Assembly (NCBI GenBank): GCA_963924555.1
Contig: OZ004581.1
Location: 6,239,338 to 6,303,337 of the forward strand
Direction of reading: 5' to 3'
DNA length: 64,000 nucleotides
DNA from: Crambe crambe
Lineage: Eukaryota; Porifera; Demospongiae; Poecilosclerida; Crambeidae
Shown: positions 47,768 through 60,412 of the stretch, one piece after another
How positions within the stretch are numbered: position 1 is the first letter of the stretch
Layout of the letters: every line of letters starts with the position of its first letter
Position numbers and translations under genes: made by a program
Notes under the pieces: generated by a model
Databases searched by the model: none
What the model was told of the DNA's origin: nothing
The model's input: the letters and a program-made list of their open reading frames with translations, nothing else

Positions 47768-48939
47768 TTCTCATTATGCCTGGAAGAAGCTAGATTCACT
47801 GCACTTTTTGCTAAAAGAAGAGCATTCTATCCCTAGAGAGTGGGCCGTCCCTTATTTTCTCATGCAGCAAAAATATGAGGCTATATAGCTATATACCAAG
47901 GCATTCTCTGTGGTGATGTGAGTTCTACATGCATAGAACACAGCCTCTAGAAAATAAGTTAGACACCTCAGCCAATGGATTCTACGATTTCATATAAAAA
48001 TCTTCAAGCCCTTGGATACATAGTAGAGCACTTGGACTCTAGCTACACTCTAAAAGTGAAAGCGTGTATCTACTACATATCTAAGGAATGCGGTACTAAT
48101 TGACAGGGGGGGATAGGAGCTTAGGGTTGTGAAATCAAAGCCTGGCCCAACACCGGTGGGCAAGCCCAATAATTAAGAGTTTGTGGATGAGTGAGTGGGT
48201 GGGGAAAGAAATGACAGATGTCAGCTCTCAACACATGCGCCTCACTGATAAGGGCCCTACCCCCTTTGTCATGAAGTCCTCATTGTTTAACTGTCATTAA
48301 ATTTCTTATTATTTTCGTGCATGCCTGTTAGACAAATTGTAATAAACATTACATCATCACAATTTTGAGAGCTAGCTTGTTTTTATCGCTTTTGCTCTTT
48401 CTGTGCTAGATTCAACTCACCTCACTCTCAGAAGCGTTCTGTGCAAGCTGTTTATATTTGTATCGCTACCAACTGGTTAGATAAGAAGAGTCGGTGCTAT
48501 TTACTTTTTATTTTTAAAAGACGATAAGCTTGGCTTGAGAGGGATGGTGCTGTTCTTATTGTGTTTCAGTTTATTTCGCAGGTGAAGCCAGATCTAGCTA
48601 GCTAGCCAAAGCTAAGCTGATAGAACATGTGTGTGCTGCATACATGTGTGGTATTATTGTGTATAATTATGTGTTTAATTAAGTGCACACACATTCAATC
48701 GATACCATGTACCAGGCCAGCCGCTCTCCCAATTTTCATCGCCCTACGAAAAAAGCAGGGGCTAGTAAATAGTGTAAAAACCTAAAGATACATTCTTAAG
48801 CATTGGAATTTTCTCACTGACTTGGTATTTTAATTATGTTGTAAGGTGGAGGGATAGAGTGTCTTCGTATTCATTCTACTCTCCCTGGATCTTCCCACTT
48901 TTCTGCCTCCTCCAGCCCTCTTTCTTATGGTGACAATGG
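47768..48939. other. Gene-free stretch
   Basis: No gene supported. One possible tiny exon precedes GTAAGA near 48940, but it cannot be assigned. The rest is AT-rich with no repeat pair that I can see. Confidence 0.35.
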
Positions 48940-49024
48940 TAAGATTTATAACTTATTTTGTGATGTGGTTTAGGTTATATCGTTAATTATAGCTGTCTCT
49001 TCATCTGATGAGTCTGGCGAAATT

Positions 49025-49390
49025 CAAGAATTTTCTGATGATGACAGGAATAGCAGGAAAACTGTTGTACATGAGTTGGATTTGGCTGAATATTTTGGTA
49101 CTGAGCCTGTAATGCGTATGACCACCGTAACTTCTGATTACATGATCAAACAGAGGCTTATCAAGCTCTTTGGAGAAAATGAGCAGTTCACTGAAGAAAT
49201 GGCAAGTAAAATGAAAGCAGTGATGATTGAAGATCTCGATAACGATTCCAAACAAGAGTACATGAGCTCTGCAGGTTTGGCCCTACTCTTCGAACGTGCT
49301 GGAGGAAAATTAACAGAAGCAATGGCTGATACTGTGGCTGCTGCAAAGAACAGTTCCCATGTTTATGAAGAACTTGTCAAAGAATTCTGA
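49025..49390 (+). pseudogene. HMGL-EF gene fragment, plus strand
   Basis: Corresponds to about residues 358-477 of the intact gene at 1850-3592 (shared ELDLAE-FGTEPVMRMTT, ENEQFTEEMASKMKAV, FERAGGKLTEAMADT), with high identity. It starts inside the coding region and ends at KEF followed by a stop, where unrelated sequence shared with 16.26 kb takes over. There is no promoter or start, so it is a duplicated fragment facing the opposite way from the other copies. Confidence 0.85.
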
Positions 49391-50290
<900 letters not shown>

Positions 50291-51169
50291 GGGATGATCT
50301 CAAGCTGTAGCAACAAAAATAATAATTATTACTGCTTGAAATTTACAGTATCTGACTACATTGTACTAGCTATATTACCTTTCCACAGTGTCATGTCATT
50401 GGAGTTCATATTGTGCAAAAGGATCACTTATAAAGGTCTTTAAGTATGTATCTCCAAAAGAGCTAGCTATAGCTAATTGTATCTATACAAAGGACAAAAG
50501 TCTGTGTCCCAAGTATATAGTGTGTCCATTGTTTGGAGGTTCCACATGTAATTACAGATTCTAATCTTGCCACTTGTAGTATTATAGCAAAATCTAGAGT
50601 TCATGGATCAGATAGAATTTGGGACTATGCAATATGAAAGTTCAATAAGGATTACACATGGACACCTTTGTTCTTAGTACTAGTATAGAGGTGTCCATAG
50701 ATTATATTATAGTGGTTGGATTATACAGTAGAACTCTATTCTCCAGCATGATTGGAGTGTAATTAGTGCCTTTTAATTCAGAGTAATAATTATACAGCAT
50801 GCATAAATTTATATTCAGCACAATAAATTATAATTGGGAAGCTCTATTCACTCTAGATCTCCTGGACCATATTGCTGCCCCACAGTTGTACTCATCAAAC
50901 TCCCACATAGACTGAATTCCTTCCAATTATCCCATCATCTAACCACAGATACGTAGCAAGAGTACAAATGATATCAGCTAGGAGGTACATGCTGCATGCA
51001 CCTATAGAGCTAGCAGTACATGAATTGAAATTGCGTATTTCTTGAGCATGATGAAACAGTTACTGTAAATTAAAAAAAAAACAAAACATTACTGGTACAT
51101 ATATCAAAAATCATTCTAACTAGCTATAACTATTAAGTATTATATCCCAATTTATAATAATCCAACGAT
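50291..51169. repeat. Duplicated 3' flank of the HMGL-EF gene
   Basis: Nearly colinear with 1030-1849, with small insertions. It adjoins the broken HMGL-EF copy at 51170-52665 just as the original adjoins the intact gene. Confidence 0.78.
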
Positions 51170-52665
51170 CACTTCTTTTTGTGTAATTCTTTTTGCATGA
51201 TCGGTATTATTCCTTTCCTGAATGCGACAGAAACTAACTCATGTGAGGTGGAAATATCTGGATACTCGTTCAAAGCCTACTTCAAAAAAAGACAAAATTC
51301 ATCCCATTCTACTACACCAGTACATCCAGGGTCTGTCTCATGTCAGAGATACTATCATCGCAATGCAAGTCAATAACCTCGAGAGCTTTCTTGGATTCTT
51401 CACACTCGTAGCAGCCGAAATATGGAGACATGAATCCATTGTAGAAACAGTGGAAAGAAAGGCTGTCTTTCTTCTTGCAGCTCTCATCAATGTCCCAGTG
51501 GTCCCAGATTTTGTGTACTTCTTTGACGAGCTCTTCATAAACATGGAAACTGTTCTTTGCAGCAGCCACAGTATCAGCCATTGCTTCTGTTAACTTTCCT
51601 CCAGCACGTTTGAAGAGTATATGGCCAATCCTGCAGAGCTCATGTACTCTTGATTGGAATCATTATCGAGATCTTCAATCATCACTGCCTTCATTTTACT
51701 TGCCATTTCTTCAGTGAACTGCTCATTTTCTCCAAAGAGCTTGATAAGCCTCCGTTTGATCATGTAATCAGAAGCTACGGTGGTCATACGCATTACAGGC
51801 TCAGTGCCAAAAAATTCAGCCAAATCCAACTCATGTACAACAGTTTTCCTGTTATTTCTGTTGTCATCAGGGCTGTCTATGTCTTCAACTTCCTTTGCAG
51901 AATGTGTATCAAGAACTATATCCAATGCACGTTCACCATAAATGGTCTGTTTTGGATGGGGTGGTTGTCCAGTGGTGATCTTGGTAACATTGATAGCAGC
52001 TTCGCGTAAATAATGACAATTGTACTTCTGCAAGACTTTCTTATTCCCAAAGCGGATGAGGTTGATGATGGTGACAATGGAACAGGCATGTCCCACGGCA
52101 GCTCCTTCTTCGCACACACTTGCCCACACTCCATTGGCTCCAGCAGCAAGACACTCCAACTGAGCCACCTCTGCATATTTAAATCTTTTGTGGATGTGAA
52201 TAAAGAAATTCCCAGATTGCCAGTAGCATTCGTCCATGAGTTGACAAACACTCTTCGTCCAGATTGCTAGCTGCTCAGGCAGGTATTTTCCTGATGGGTC
52301 TTCAAAGATAATACCAAAAGACTGCCTATTCATCGTGCCCAAAAACTTACAATATCAAAAACACGTGAAGGATTGATGGAGCGAAATCTTGAAAATTGAC
52401 TAGAATTTTTGAATCAGAAGAAAGCTTCTTGTATGTTTCTTCAAATAACATTTGTGCAGTCTGGTCATCACTATCACAATTAATCATATCAATCTCGAAT
52501 ATGGGGTTAGGTATTTCGTATTTTATCATCTTCTGAAGGCCAACAGGCATATCTTTTCGGTCCTCTCCCTCACCAACCTCAGAGAAAGCATGAAAGCAGC
52601 TCATATCAGACTCCCTCTGTGAGAGCAAGTTACAGAGACTATGACATGCTTGTATCCACACTTAT
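51170..52665 (-). pseudogene. HMGL-EF gene copy, broken
   Basis: Same orientation and order as the intact gene at 1850-3592 with high identity. The barrel end (LAAGANGVWASVCEEGAAV) and FGTEPVMRMTT are retained. It is interrupted by frame changes near the middle of the barrel and near the C-terminal third, and the EF-hand loop is replaced by unrelated residues. About 90 N-terminal residues, including the LRE metal motif, are deleted: AGAGACTATGACATGC is joined almost directly to the 5' flank. It cannot make a working enzyme. Confidence 0.88.
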
Positions 52666-52724
52666 ATAAGAGTTGGGAATCAAGCACACACTGCCAGCTA
52701 TATAGCTAGATAACTAAATTATCA

Positions 52725-52990
52725 GAGCACTCTCTAAGTAGGGATGGCAGGTCAAAGGTCATAGGACTGTATAAACTAAAAACTCTTCTTTCTCTTCTAC
52801 CCTTACTCTACAGGTTCTCACAAGTCCTGGCCCTATCCCTACATCTATACAGAAGACAGGACAATGTTCAATAATCTAAAATTCATTCTATAACATTTCA
52901 AAAAAAAAAACGATTTCAAAAATTGACTTTTGTTCTATTATTCAACATAATAATAATCTAATAAATTGTAATATTGCTGTGGGTATGGGT
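52725..52990. repeat. Copy of the 27.69-27.95 kb repeat
   Basis: Begins within the GCACTCTCTAAGTAGGGATG hairpin flank and runs through GGCAGGTCAAAGGTCATAGG and CTCTTCTTTCTCTTCTACCC. The first half of the hairpin is missing here. Confidence 0.75.
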
Positions 52991-53671
52991 AAGGGGTTAC
53001 TTTACTCACTTAAGGTGAGAGAAGTAGGATATATAATGCAGCTAAATTTTATGGCTATCCCTACTTTTTAGAAGAATTTTTTTGCGCTCACTTATCATAA
53101 GTAGGACCAACCTTTTAAAGCAGCACGTCAATTATTGCACATGCGTACAGATGATTTTAGTCTCGCATATAATGGGAGCGACCATAGTCTGGTAGAAGAC
53201 TGAAATAACAATGGAACCTCTAGTGAAAATCTAGTACCAGAAATGAACACAAGCATTTCTTCAGAGCACAAGCTTGATGCTGGTACGGTACAGAAAATCT
53301 ATGATCTGTACGAAGGAATTCAAGACCAATCTGTATCAGTTTGTGGTTAGACTTCAGAATGGGCTTATCAAATTTGCAGATGTTGTGTGGTGTTTAGCTA
53401 TTAATTTTTGTCTATTATTTAATGTCAAACTTTATAGCAACAGACATGTGCATGGCATGATGAAGTGAGCTGACTACACTACAGCCAAGTATTGGTTATA
53501 ATAGGATGAGCATCTATACGTTACGCTGCCCAACCGGAAGTCTTTATTGCATAATATATTTCCTATTTTCAGCCTGGTAGTTCAATGAAATGTGTGGGGG
53601 TTGATTGTGCGAATAGTTTTGTTTACACATAGATAATAGAGCATTATCTATGCATGGTTTACATAACCACA
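52991..53671. other. Gene-free stretch with repeat fragments
   Basis: Contains a lone end of the ACAAGTRA MITE family (about 53035-53095), a third copy of the ACTTCAGAATGGG ... GATGTTGTGTGG segment (53345-53392, compare 16610 and 49775), and an inverted copy of 28213-28330 near 53455-53520. No gene supported. Confidence 0.5.
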
Positions 53672-53959
53672 AGTAAAGGAAAAAAATATTTATTCTAGAG
53701 AAGTAGGGATGGTTGTGTGCGGTTCAAAAAAATTCAGCAACAAGAGAGTGAACTTCAGTCAAGTAACCCCTTACCCATCACCAACTATTCCTATTTCACT
53801 CCCATGATGAATAAAGGGAGTGAAGTAGGAATAGTTACCCCGTAGTTGGTGATGGGTAAGGCTGAAGTTCACTCTCTTGTTGCTGAACTTTTTTGAACCG
53901 CACACAGCCATCCCTACTTCTCTTTTTTATTTAGAATAAATATTTTTTCCTTTACTTGT
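53672..53959. mobile_element. Fold-back MITE, about 288 bp
   Basis: The arms run from ACAAGTAAAGGAAAAAAATA outside to CTATTTCACTCCC at the centre. It is the complete relative of the truncated copy at 7535-7720 (shared GTTCAGCAACAAGAGAGTG). Confidence 0.88.
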
Positions 53960-54976
53960 TCATCTTTTTTGATGTAATGCTCTATTATTTTATTATAGGT
54001 AACTGGATGCTATCAAAAGTTAAAGTTCACGTATTGTAGCTATGTAGATCATCGGAAATTTCATCATAATATTGTATGAGCCGAAATGAATCTGATCTGG
54101 AAGATCTATACAGTTTATAATAAGATTATTGCCATTGATCTAATTTTGTATATAATTTTTAAGGATATGTACCTGATATAGACTACTGTTGCATCAAGGG
54201 TTGATTCATAACCAGATTAATGCCTAGGGTTTACGCTCTGAGCATCGAGAGGCCAACATCAAGGGAGAAAGCTAATGACACATTCACTATTAGTTGCGAG
54301 GTCGAGGTCCAAGAATCACGTGTACGGGGCGGGGCATAAAAATGTCTGCCTCGTTGTAGGTTGAAAACTAACAAGTTGGAAAATGACTTGCTATTTTTGA
54401 ACACGTCGATTTAAAGGTAAAGGATTATAGCACAGTCATTTCTGAGTAGATTGGTATAAGAATTATAGCATTTGAATAAACCATTTCTGAAATAAGTTGT
54501 TTGATGATGATGATGATGATGATGATGAACGACCAGATGAAAACGGCGATTTTTGAAGTCGTTGTAAAATGATACTGCTTCGTTCTCTACTCTTCATATT
54601 TGAGTCCTAGCACATTGAAGGTGTTCTGTATTGAAGTTAGGAGTTGGTGACTGCAGGAAGTAAGTATTCTGGAGTTATGAAAGAAAATATTAAGTACTAC
54701 TCCAATGGAGCATCCGTGCCATCCCTACTTAGAGAGTACTATCGTACTCTCTATGGTTTACATAACCATCACATAACCATCACAACCACAACACTCAGAA
54801 GCAGCTGCCCCTTTAAAGTTCAGGCATAGGTCTTTGTTGCTCAGTGTAAACAAGATAAATCACGGTATGAAATGTATACTTCCTTTTTTACAGTGTAGGG
54901 ATTTTGCCCCTACAATTTTGATCTATTGCTATACTTAAATGTTTGTACTATGCTTTGCAACTTAAATTATACTCAC
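53960..54976. other. Gene-free stretch
   Basis: Contains a GAT trinucleotide run (about 54505-54528) and a variant of the recurrent hairpin, AGAGAGTACTATCGTACTCT (about 54731). No gene supported. Confidence 0.45.
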
Positions 54977-55072
54977 CTGGGGATTCCTCTGTCCCGATTT
55001 TAAAGTAGTAGAAGTGTTTTCCAGGTGTGTAAAATGGTACATTCACTGCCTGCTCTCTGTGACTCCAGAAGG
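54977..55072 (-). other. Orphan exon candidate
   Basis: A 96-nt open stretch with acceptor AAATCTAG and donor GTGAGT on the minus strand. It encodes FWSHREQAVNVPFYTPGKH followed by FYYFKIGTEESP, which is protein-like. No family recognised and no partner exon found nearby; 55073-55520 shows nothing further. Confidence 0.35.
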
Positions 55073-55524
55073 CTAGATTTGCACTAGCATTCCTTGTATA
55101 AGTATGAAACACATACTTTCAGATATTGCATATCACCGCATTGGTATGCATTACATGCAATTTTGTATGAATTACATACTATAATAATAAATACATCAAA
55201 CAACATGTTCTATCATGTTTATAAAATGGTTAAGTTTTGGGGGTAGCTATATAGCATTTATAAAAATCACCTCTAAAAAGAATAAAAATTTGCAGTACCA
55301 TTCTTGTACCTAATGTTGAAAACATAATAAGCATAATACTATAGGAATGTTAATTGGGTTTATTTTTGACAAAATAGTTCCTTCAATTGAGAGAACGGCA
55401 TCTTTTACTTTAGTTGCTGTTCCCCTCACCATACATACAGGCTGAGGGTTGCCCTCCTTGGACACGTCAGCAAATTCAAAGGTTCAATTAGTTATAGCTA
55501 GCTTAACTCAGAAAAGGTCCTTAA

Positions 55525-55719
55525 AGGGTAGGTTGAATGAAAAAAAATTTTTTTTTTAAATATCACCAAAACCCTTTCAAGGTAGTCTATAAACTAAATA
55601 TATTACAATTTTAATTCACACTACAGCATAACACCCACAAAAAATCATTCAATTCAGCTATTTACTTCCTGTTGTGGGCGGGGCTTAACGATGACGCAGA
55701 CGTAGGGATTCATTTGGCC
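55525..55719. repeat. Ginger left terminal inverted repeat
   Basis: 195 bp, matching 60428-60640 in reverse with a few indels. Shared internal blocks include ACCCTTTCAAGGTAGTCTAT and TGTGGGCGGGGCTTAACGAT. The GC-box-like GGGCGGGGC may be a promoter element used from both ends. The repeat ends ...TTCATTTGGCC, and the following TGTCACG is also found at 59434-59440 in reverse, on the far side of the nested palindrome. Confidence 0.9.
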
Positions 55720-55958
55720 TGTCACGAATAATTTGGACCCCTCAATTTTGGACCCCCAGGTCCATATTTTATATAGTGAAAGGACCCCCCAGTCCAAATA
55801 CTATGCGGCCATTTGTCCACCTGGTCCAAATACTTCAAATACAGCTGAAGTATAAGGACCCCACTTGAAGTAATTGGACCTTATTATTAATCAGGGGTCC
55901 ATAAAATATGGACCCCCTCAAAGTAACTATTATAATTTTTTAAATGTCAGTTAGTATA
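55720..55958 (-). other. Ginger 3' non-coding part with GGTCCATA inverted repeats
   Basis: GGTCCATATTTTATATAG and GGGTCCATAAAATATGGACC face each other, with repeated GGACCCC motifs between. It may be a small fold-back inserted in the element's 3' UTR, or an internal structural repeat. Confidence 0.5.
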
Positions 55959-57107
55959 TCATGACTTGCACTTCTTGCACATCCACAAGACACTACGGTT
56001 AAGAGCTGCTTCGGGAGGAACTTTGACACACATGTCAAGATGGAACCATTCTTTGCAATCTGAACATTCGATCATTTTCCCAAACTTTGGGAGCCGACAG
56101 AAACAATATAAAGAAAATTTTTGTGTGTTTTTCACCCGAGTTAAAGCCCTACGAGTCTTATCATATGGAAACAGCACCATCTTTTTATCTGAAAAACATT
56201 TAAGCAAATGAGGACGCATTTCATCTTGTATGAAATGGTAACCTTCAGGCTGATGGCCAAGGGCTAAAGCAGTTGCAAAAGCAATTGCAAACATGCCGCA
56301 ATTTGATTGTCCATACTGCATCTGAACATTGATAAATTGTAGGTCAACTTCTTTTTCTTCTGAAGAGAGCAAGCAAGCAATCTGCTTCTCAACGAAAGTA
56401 CTGACTGTTGGATATGCACTATCATATACATATACAGTAGGATGTACAGTGCCTATTGTTGACACAAGAAGCCAGTGACCATTGCCAGTGTTCAATATTT
56501 GTAAAAACTCAGAGGTTTGAACTGAAAAAGATAATGTAAGTCCACAGCAGACTTTTTGAAGGCCACTGACAGGACATATATCTTTAATAAGGGTTTGTGC
56601 TGCATCAATGATGCTGTCAGTCACCCAACTTTCATTATTCATAAGAATATTCTTATCTGACATGTAAAGATTGAGCTCCGGTATCCATTTCTGTGGAGGA
56701 GGGTGTTTTGGCTGATAGTCTTCAACCACAATTGGATTAGTAACAGGATGCTTGGAAAAAATTACTTGCCTCCTAGTTGATCGTTTCTCTAACATCAACC
56801 TTCTAATACAAGTCTTTTTTGGCATGGGGCTATGATCAAAAGATAATTCAGGTCTTGATTTAATAGGTCGACCAGGTACAGAATTGAGCTGTTCAGATCC
56901 AATTTGATGTGAAGGCAGAGCTTTTGAACTGCTTGAAATTGGACGAGTTATGATTGGAGATGGGGATACTTCTAGTGTAATAGGAAAAAAGAATGAAAAA
57001 TCACTGGATTTACGCTTTGGTGTACTGGCGACAAATCTTGAACAATTTACAGCACCCATGTAATCCTGGTCTTCAGAGACATCATCATTAAATTCATTAA
57101 CAGGAAT
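55959..57107 (-). CDS. Ulp1-type cysteine protease with C-terminal PHD finger (Ginger)
   Basis: Main exon of the second Ginger coding unit. It begins after a GCATGCAG acceptor with IPVNEFNDDVSEDQDY; the open frame upstream of that is intronic. Numbering from the frame's first Met at 57149: a low-complexity Ser/Pro region (45-130), then a C48/Ulp1 domain with catalytic-type H225 (GNGHWLLVS), D243 (VYVYDS), Q281 and C284 (GQSNCGMFAIAF). A PHD finger follows with C349, C351, C362, C365, H370, C374, C391 and C394. Short upstream exons are likely at 57157-57213 (ending ELEMSSPK) and about 57287-57331 (SSSNSASQEEDSLK). A GTATAT in the last integrase exon could splice into them, giving one polyprotein. 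Known: Ulp1 proteases cleave SUMO or polyproteins, and PHD fingers read histone tails. Inferred: processing of the transposase and chromatin targeting. Confidence 0.82.
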   Translation of the reverse strand: MPVNEFNDDVSEDQDYMGAVNCSRFVASTPKRKSSDFSFFFPITLEVSPSPIITRPISSSSKALPSHQIGSEQLNSVPGRPIKSRPELSFDHSPMPKKTCIRRLMLEKRSTRRQVIFSKHPVTNPIVVEDYQPKHPPPQKWIPELNLYMSDKNILMNNESWVTDSIIDAAQTLIKDICPVSGLQKVCCGLTLSFSVQTSEFLQILNTGNGHWLLVSTIGTVHPTVYVYDSAYPTVSTFVEKQIACLLSSEEKEVDLQFINVQMQYGQSNCGMFAIAFATALALGHQPEGYHFIQDEMRPHLLKCFSDKKMVLFPYDKTRRALTRVKNTQKFSLYCFCRLPKFGKMIECSDCKEWFHLDMCVKVPPEAALNRSVLWMCKKCKS

Positions 57108-57349
57108 CTGCATGCATGGTGATGATAACAGTAGAGCCAAAAACAACAATACTAACCTTGGGTGAGCTCATTTCCAATTCACTTAAATTCAATGGAGTGA
57201 TAGAAAAATTGAACTTGTGACCATTCCCATACTAATATACACATGCCATAGAAATTAATTGAAGTAACTGGTTTAATTATGCCAATTACCTTAAGGCTAT
57301 CTTCTTCTTGTGATGCACTGTTACTAGAAGACTATACATAAAATATACA

Positions 57350-57510
57350 TGTGACAGTCGAGGGTAGAAATCAAACTTTATTCACGTTTTAGTCAAACTT
57401 TCCTTTTGTCATGACTGATGCTTTACAATAGAATTTTCTGCCTTTCGAACTTTTTTTTTCGAAAGTAGAAAGCGTGAATAAAGTTTGATTTCTACCCTCG
57501 ACTGTCACAC
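57350..57510. mobile_element. 160-bp MITE inside the Ginger element
   Basis: TGACAGTCGAGGGTAGAAAT at the left and its inverse at the right form about 38-bp termini, extending through CAAACTTTATTCACG. It sits between the two coding units, in a probable intron or spacer. Confidence 0.85.
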
Positions 57511-57536
57511 ATGCATGTTTCATTACACTGTATTCA

Positions 57537-59313
57537 TTATAGTCTAAAATATACCAAGGGGCTTAGAGTCCGATTCCTTTGTAATGGCTTATCATCTTCT
57601 GAATCTGGAGCTATGTACTTTTTGAGATGAAAACCATTAACTCGTGATACGATCTGTAAAGAAACCACTAAAATTAACAAAGTATAAAAATAATAGAGCC
57701 AAAATAACCTTGCCAGTAACATTTTCTTTTAACCTGAAGAGACCTTTTCCCAGTGATGCCAAGATTGTATATGGTCCTACCCAACGATTATCCAGTTTTC
57801 CTCCCTTCCTTTTTTTCCTAAGAAAATCTTTTTTAAGAACAAGAGATCCAACTTTAAAATATGTGGCAGCTCCATTAGCATGTTTTGCATCATAAAGCTT
57901 CTTTTGTTTCGTCTGGGCTTTCAATATATTTGTTTTAATAATACTTTCCATACCACACCTCTCACACGCTACATCTTCATCATCTGGATCACACTTTTTT
58001 TCAAACTCCTTTACTCTTTCATCTGGATCTTGTATACCAGTATTGATATCAATAGGTAACCTTGCAGTACGACCAAACATAGCCTTGAATGGGGTATACT
58101 TGGTAGATTCCTAGTATCATACACAATCATATCACCACACCATTAGCTTAGCTACTTTCTTTATTGACACACCTGAACTGCAGAGTTATAACTGTACACT
58201 ACAGCTCCTAGATTTTCATCCCAAGATTGACGGTTTTCTTGAGCAAATTTGGCAAGTGAATTACATAATGTCTGATTGTAACGCTCATCCAGGCCATTAG
58301 CTTGTGGATGATAAGGCGTTGTCAATCTGTGGTCAATGTTAAAGGTTTCCATCAATTCTGTATCTAGACGATTATGAAATTCCTTCCCTTGATCAGTTGT
58401 TATTACAGATGGCAGTCCCATTACATAAAATAACTATAAAATTATAAGAAAATATTTAATATCAAGTGTATTAAGCCACTACTGCTTACCTCTCGTAGAG
58501 CACTGACGACATTAATAGCGGCTTTTGTAGGTAGAGCTTTTGCCCATCCAAATTTTGTGAAATAATCCGAAATGGTAAGTATATACCTATTACCTGAAGA
58601 TGATGGTGGAGAAATAGGTCCAATGAATCCATTCCCACATGGAACCATGGTGATTTAACTGGAACAGGATGGAGTTCAGGCCTGACTCTTTCGATTTTCT
58701 TATTCATTGATTGGCAAACGTGACAATGCTCAACCTAGAATGCACATTTTATCTCTTTATTATTATTATTATTATTATTATCATCATCATCATCATCATC
58801 ATCATTTTAAGGGCTGAAAGGAGGAAGAGGAATGAAACTTACCAATTCCACTACATTTTGATACAGTCCTTTCCAGTAAAATCTCTCAGCAACTCTACGC
58901 CATGTTTTGGTTATGCCAAAGTGACCTGATGTGGGATCAAAGTGACATGACTTCAAGATTCGCTTTTTATCTTTAACTCCTGTTATAACTTTCACCTACA
59001 TGATGCATAGTAATAAAACAAGAATGCATGAAGTGTATAAAGTTGGTCGGGAGGAGGGGGAACAAGCAACTAATTATGGAGTGAGCAGTATAATGAGTAG
59101 CTAATTTTACCAACTTAGAGTGTCACTTTTTCTTCTTAGATGACTTACAGTGCCACCTTTTCTTCTTAGATACACCTCTCCCTTTTCGACAATTAGATTT
59201 TTGGCCCTTTTACGAACTGCTCGCTTTTTGTCTTTAGAAAGACCATCCTTGTAACAACCTCTGACAGCATACTCAATAGCAAGATCCAAAATATCATCTT
59301 TCGACTCATCCAT
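57537..59313 (-). CDS. Ginger integrase (HHCC finger, DDE core, GPY/F module), 6 exons
   Basis: Exons by GT-AG sites: 59149-59313 (start MDESKDDILD), 58843-58995, 58490-58734, 58173-58433, 57709-58110, 57537-57653. The HHCC zinc finger is CHFDPTSGHFG in exon 2 and CHVCQ in exon 3. The DDE core shows a first Asp after FHVGM, a second in TTDQGKEFHN, and the Glu region in YHPQANGLDERYNQTL. The GPY/F module is NRWVGPYTI in exon 5, and the C-terminus (NGFHLKKYIAPDSEDD) is in exon 6. Known: this architecture is shared by Ginger transposases and Gypsy-type integrases, and it cuts and joins DNA ends. One reading-frame disturbance appears within exon 3, so this copy is probably inactive. An ATT/ATC microsatellite (58757-58806) fills the second intron. 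It differs from plain LTR integrases by having introns and no adjoining reverse transcriptase. Confidence 0.8.
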
Positions 59314-59459
59314 TTCTTTGTTTCTGGCAGCTGCAGCTGGAGGTCCAAGTACTTCGTTGGCGGAACCGGCACTTCACGCATGCGCTAAAAAATTCGAACC
59401 GGAGGGTACTACGGCTATGGGGGACCATCCACTGCGTGACAGGCCACATGCTATAAATT

Positions 59460-59945
59460 ATGGCAACAGATGGTAGTCTAGGTGACCATAGTTCTGGAGA
59501 AAGCACTTTAGACTCAAGCTCTTCACTAGGAAGTAGTTCAGGTGACAGCTCTCTAGCACTTTCATATGCATCTTCTGAGTTTGAAGGTGCTGATGAGCCA
59601 GAAGGAGTGCATCCATTTCTCTATGAGCCTGTTACCAGTAGTGATGATGATGAAGGGAGTGATTCAAGTGATGGTGACTCACCTAGACTTCTCAATACAG
59701 ATTGGTAAGTAAACAACAGTTCAAGTGTATTGATTTTTTTATTTTTTTTGTTTCTCGATGTTGAAGGTGCACTTGATAATGCCTACAGCTATAGAATGTC
59801 TCTGCTGTAGTGAAATTACAGAAATGATGAATAAAAGATCAACAGAAGAAGTAGGGTGTATTACTCTTCACCCGGGGTTTCAAAGTGTTTGCTTGAATAC
59901 ATGGGTTCTCCAAACCGCATATTATAGCTATAGACAGCAGTATGG
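59460..59945 (+). pseudogene. P2X7 cytoplasmic (ballast/ZCD)-type domain gene, plus-strand copy
   Basis: Exon 1 (59460-59704) starts MATDGSLGDHSSGEST, is acidic and Ser-rich, and ends RLLNTDW at a GTAAGT donor. Exon 2, after TTGAAG near 59765, reads PTAIECLCCSEI, CITLHPGFQSVCLN and on through the spacer as WVLQTAYYSYRQQYG. That is the expected run of the zinc-coordinating cysteine domain known from the P2X7 receptor tail and from many unlinked invertebrate proteins. A 13-bp deletion relative to the other arm removes most of the first CxCGxC cluster and shifts the frame, so this copy is defective. Confidence 0.7.
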
Positions 59946-59982
59946 TGAAAATGCTATTGAAGGAGCTATTCAAGCAAACACT

Positions 59983-60412
59983 TTGAAACCCCGGGTGAAG
60001 AGTAATACACCCTACTTCTTCTGTTGATCTTTTATTCATCATTTCTGTAATTTCACTACAGCAGAGACATTCTATAGCTGTAGGTATTATCATACAGTGA
60101 CCACAAGTGCACCTTCAACATTGAGAAACAAAAAAAAATCTAACTATTCAATACACTTGAACTGTTGTTTACTTACCAATCTGTATTGAGAAGTCTAGGT
60201 GAGTCACCATCACTTGAATCACTCCTATCACTACTGGTAACAGGCTCATAGAGAAATGGATGCACTCCTTCTGGCTCATCAGCACCTTCAAACTCAGAAG
60301 ATGCATATGAAAGTGCTAGGGAGCTGTCACCTGAACTACTTCCTAGTGAAGAGCTTGAGTCTAAAGTGCTTTCTCCAGAACTATGGTCACCTAGACTACC
60401 ATCTGTTGCCAT
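59983..60412 (-). pseudogene. P2X7 ballast-type domain gene, minus-strand copy
   Basis: Exon 1 (60177-60412) has the same start as the plus-strand copy but lacks three acidic codons. Exon 2 from 60112 keeps the first cluster (WCTCGHC, completed across the intron) and continues ECLCCSEI ... GCITLHPGFQSVCLN. After the arm ends, the frame runs into the reverse of the spacer (SSFNSIFTILLSIAIICG), so the domain's C-terminal half is absent. The two copies are thus complementary in what they have lost. The function of such stand-alone domains is unknown. Confidence 0.65.
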
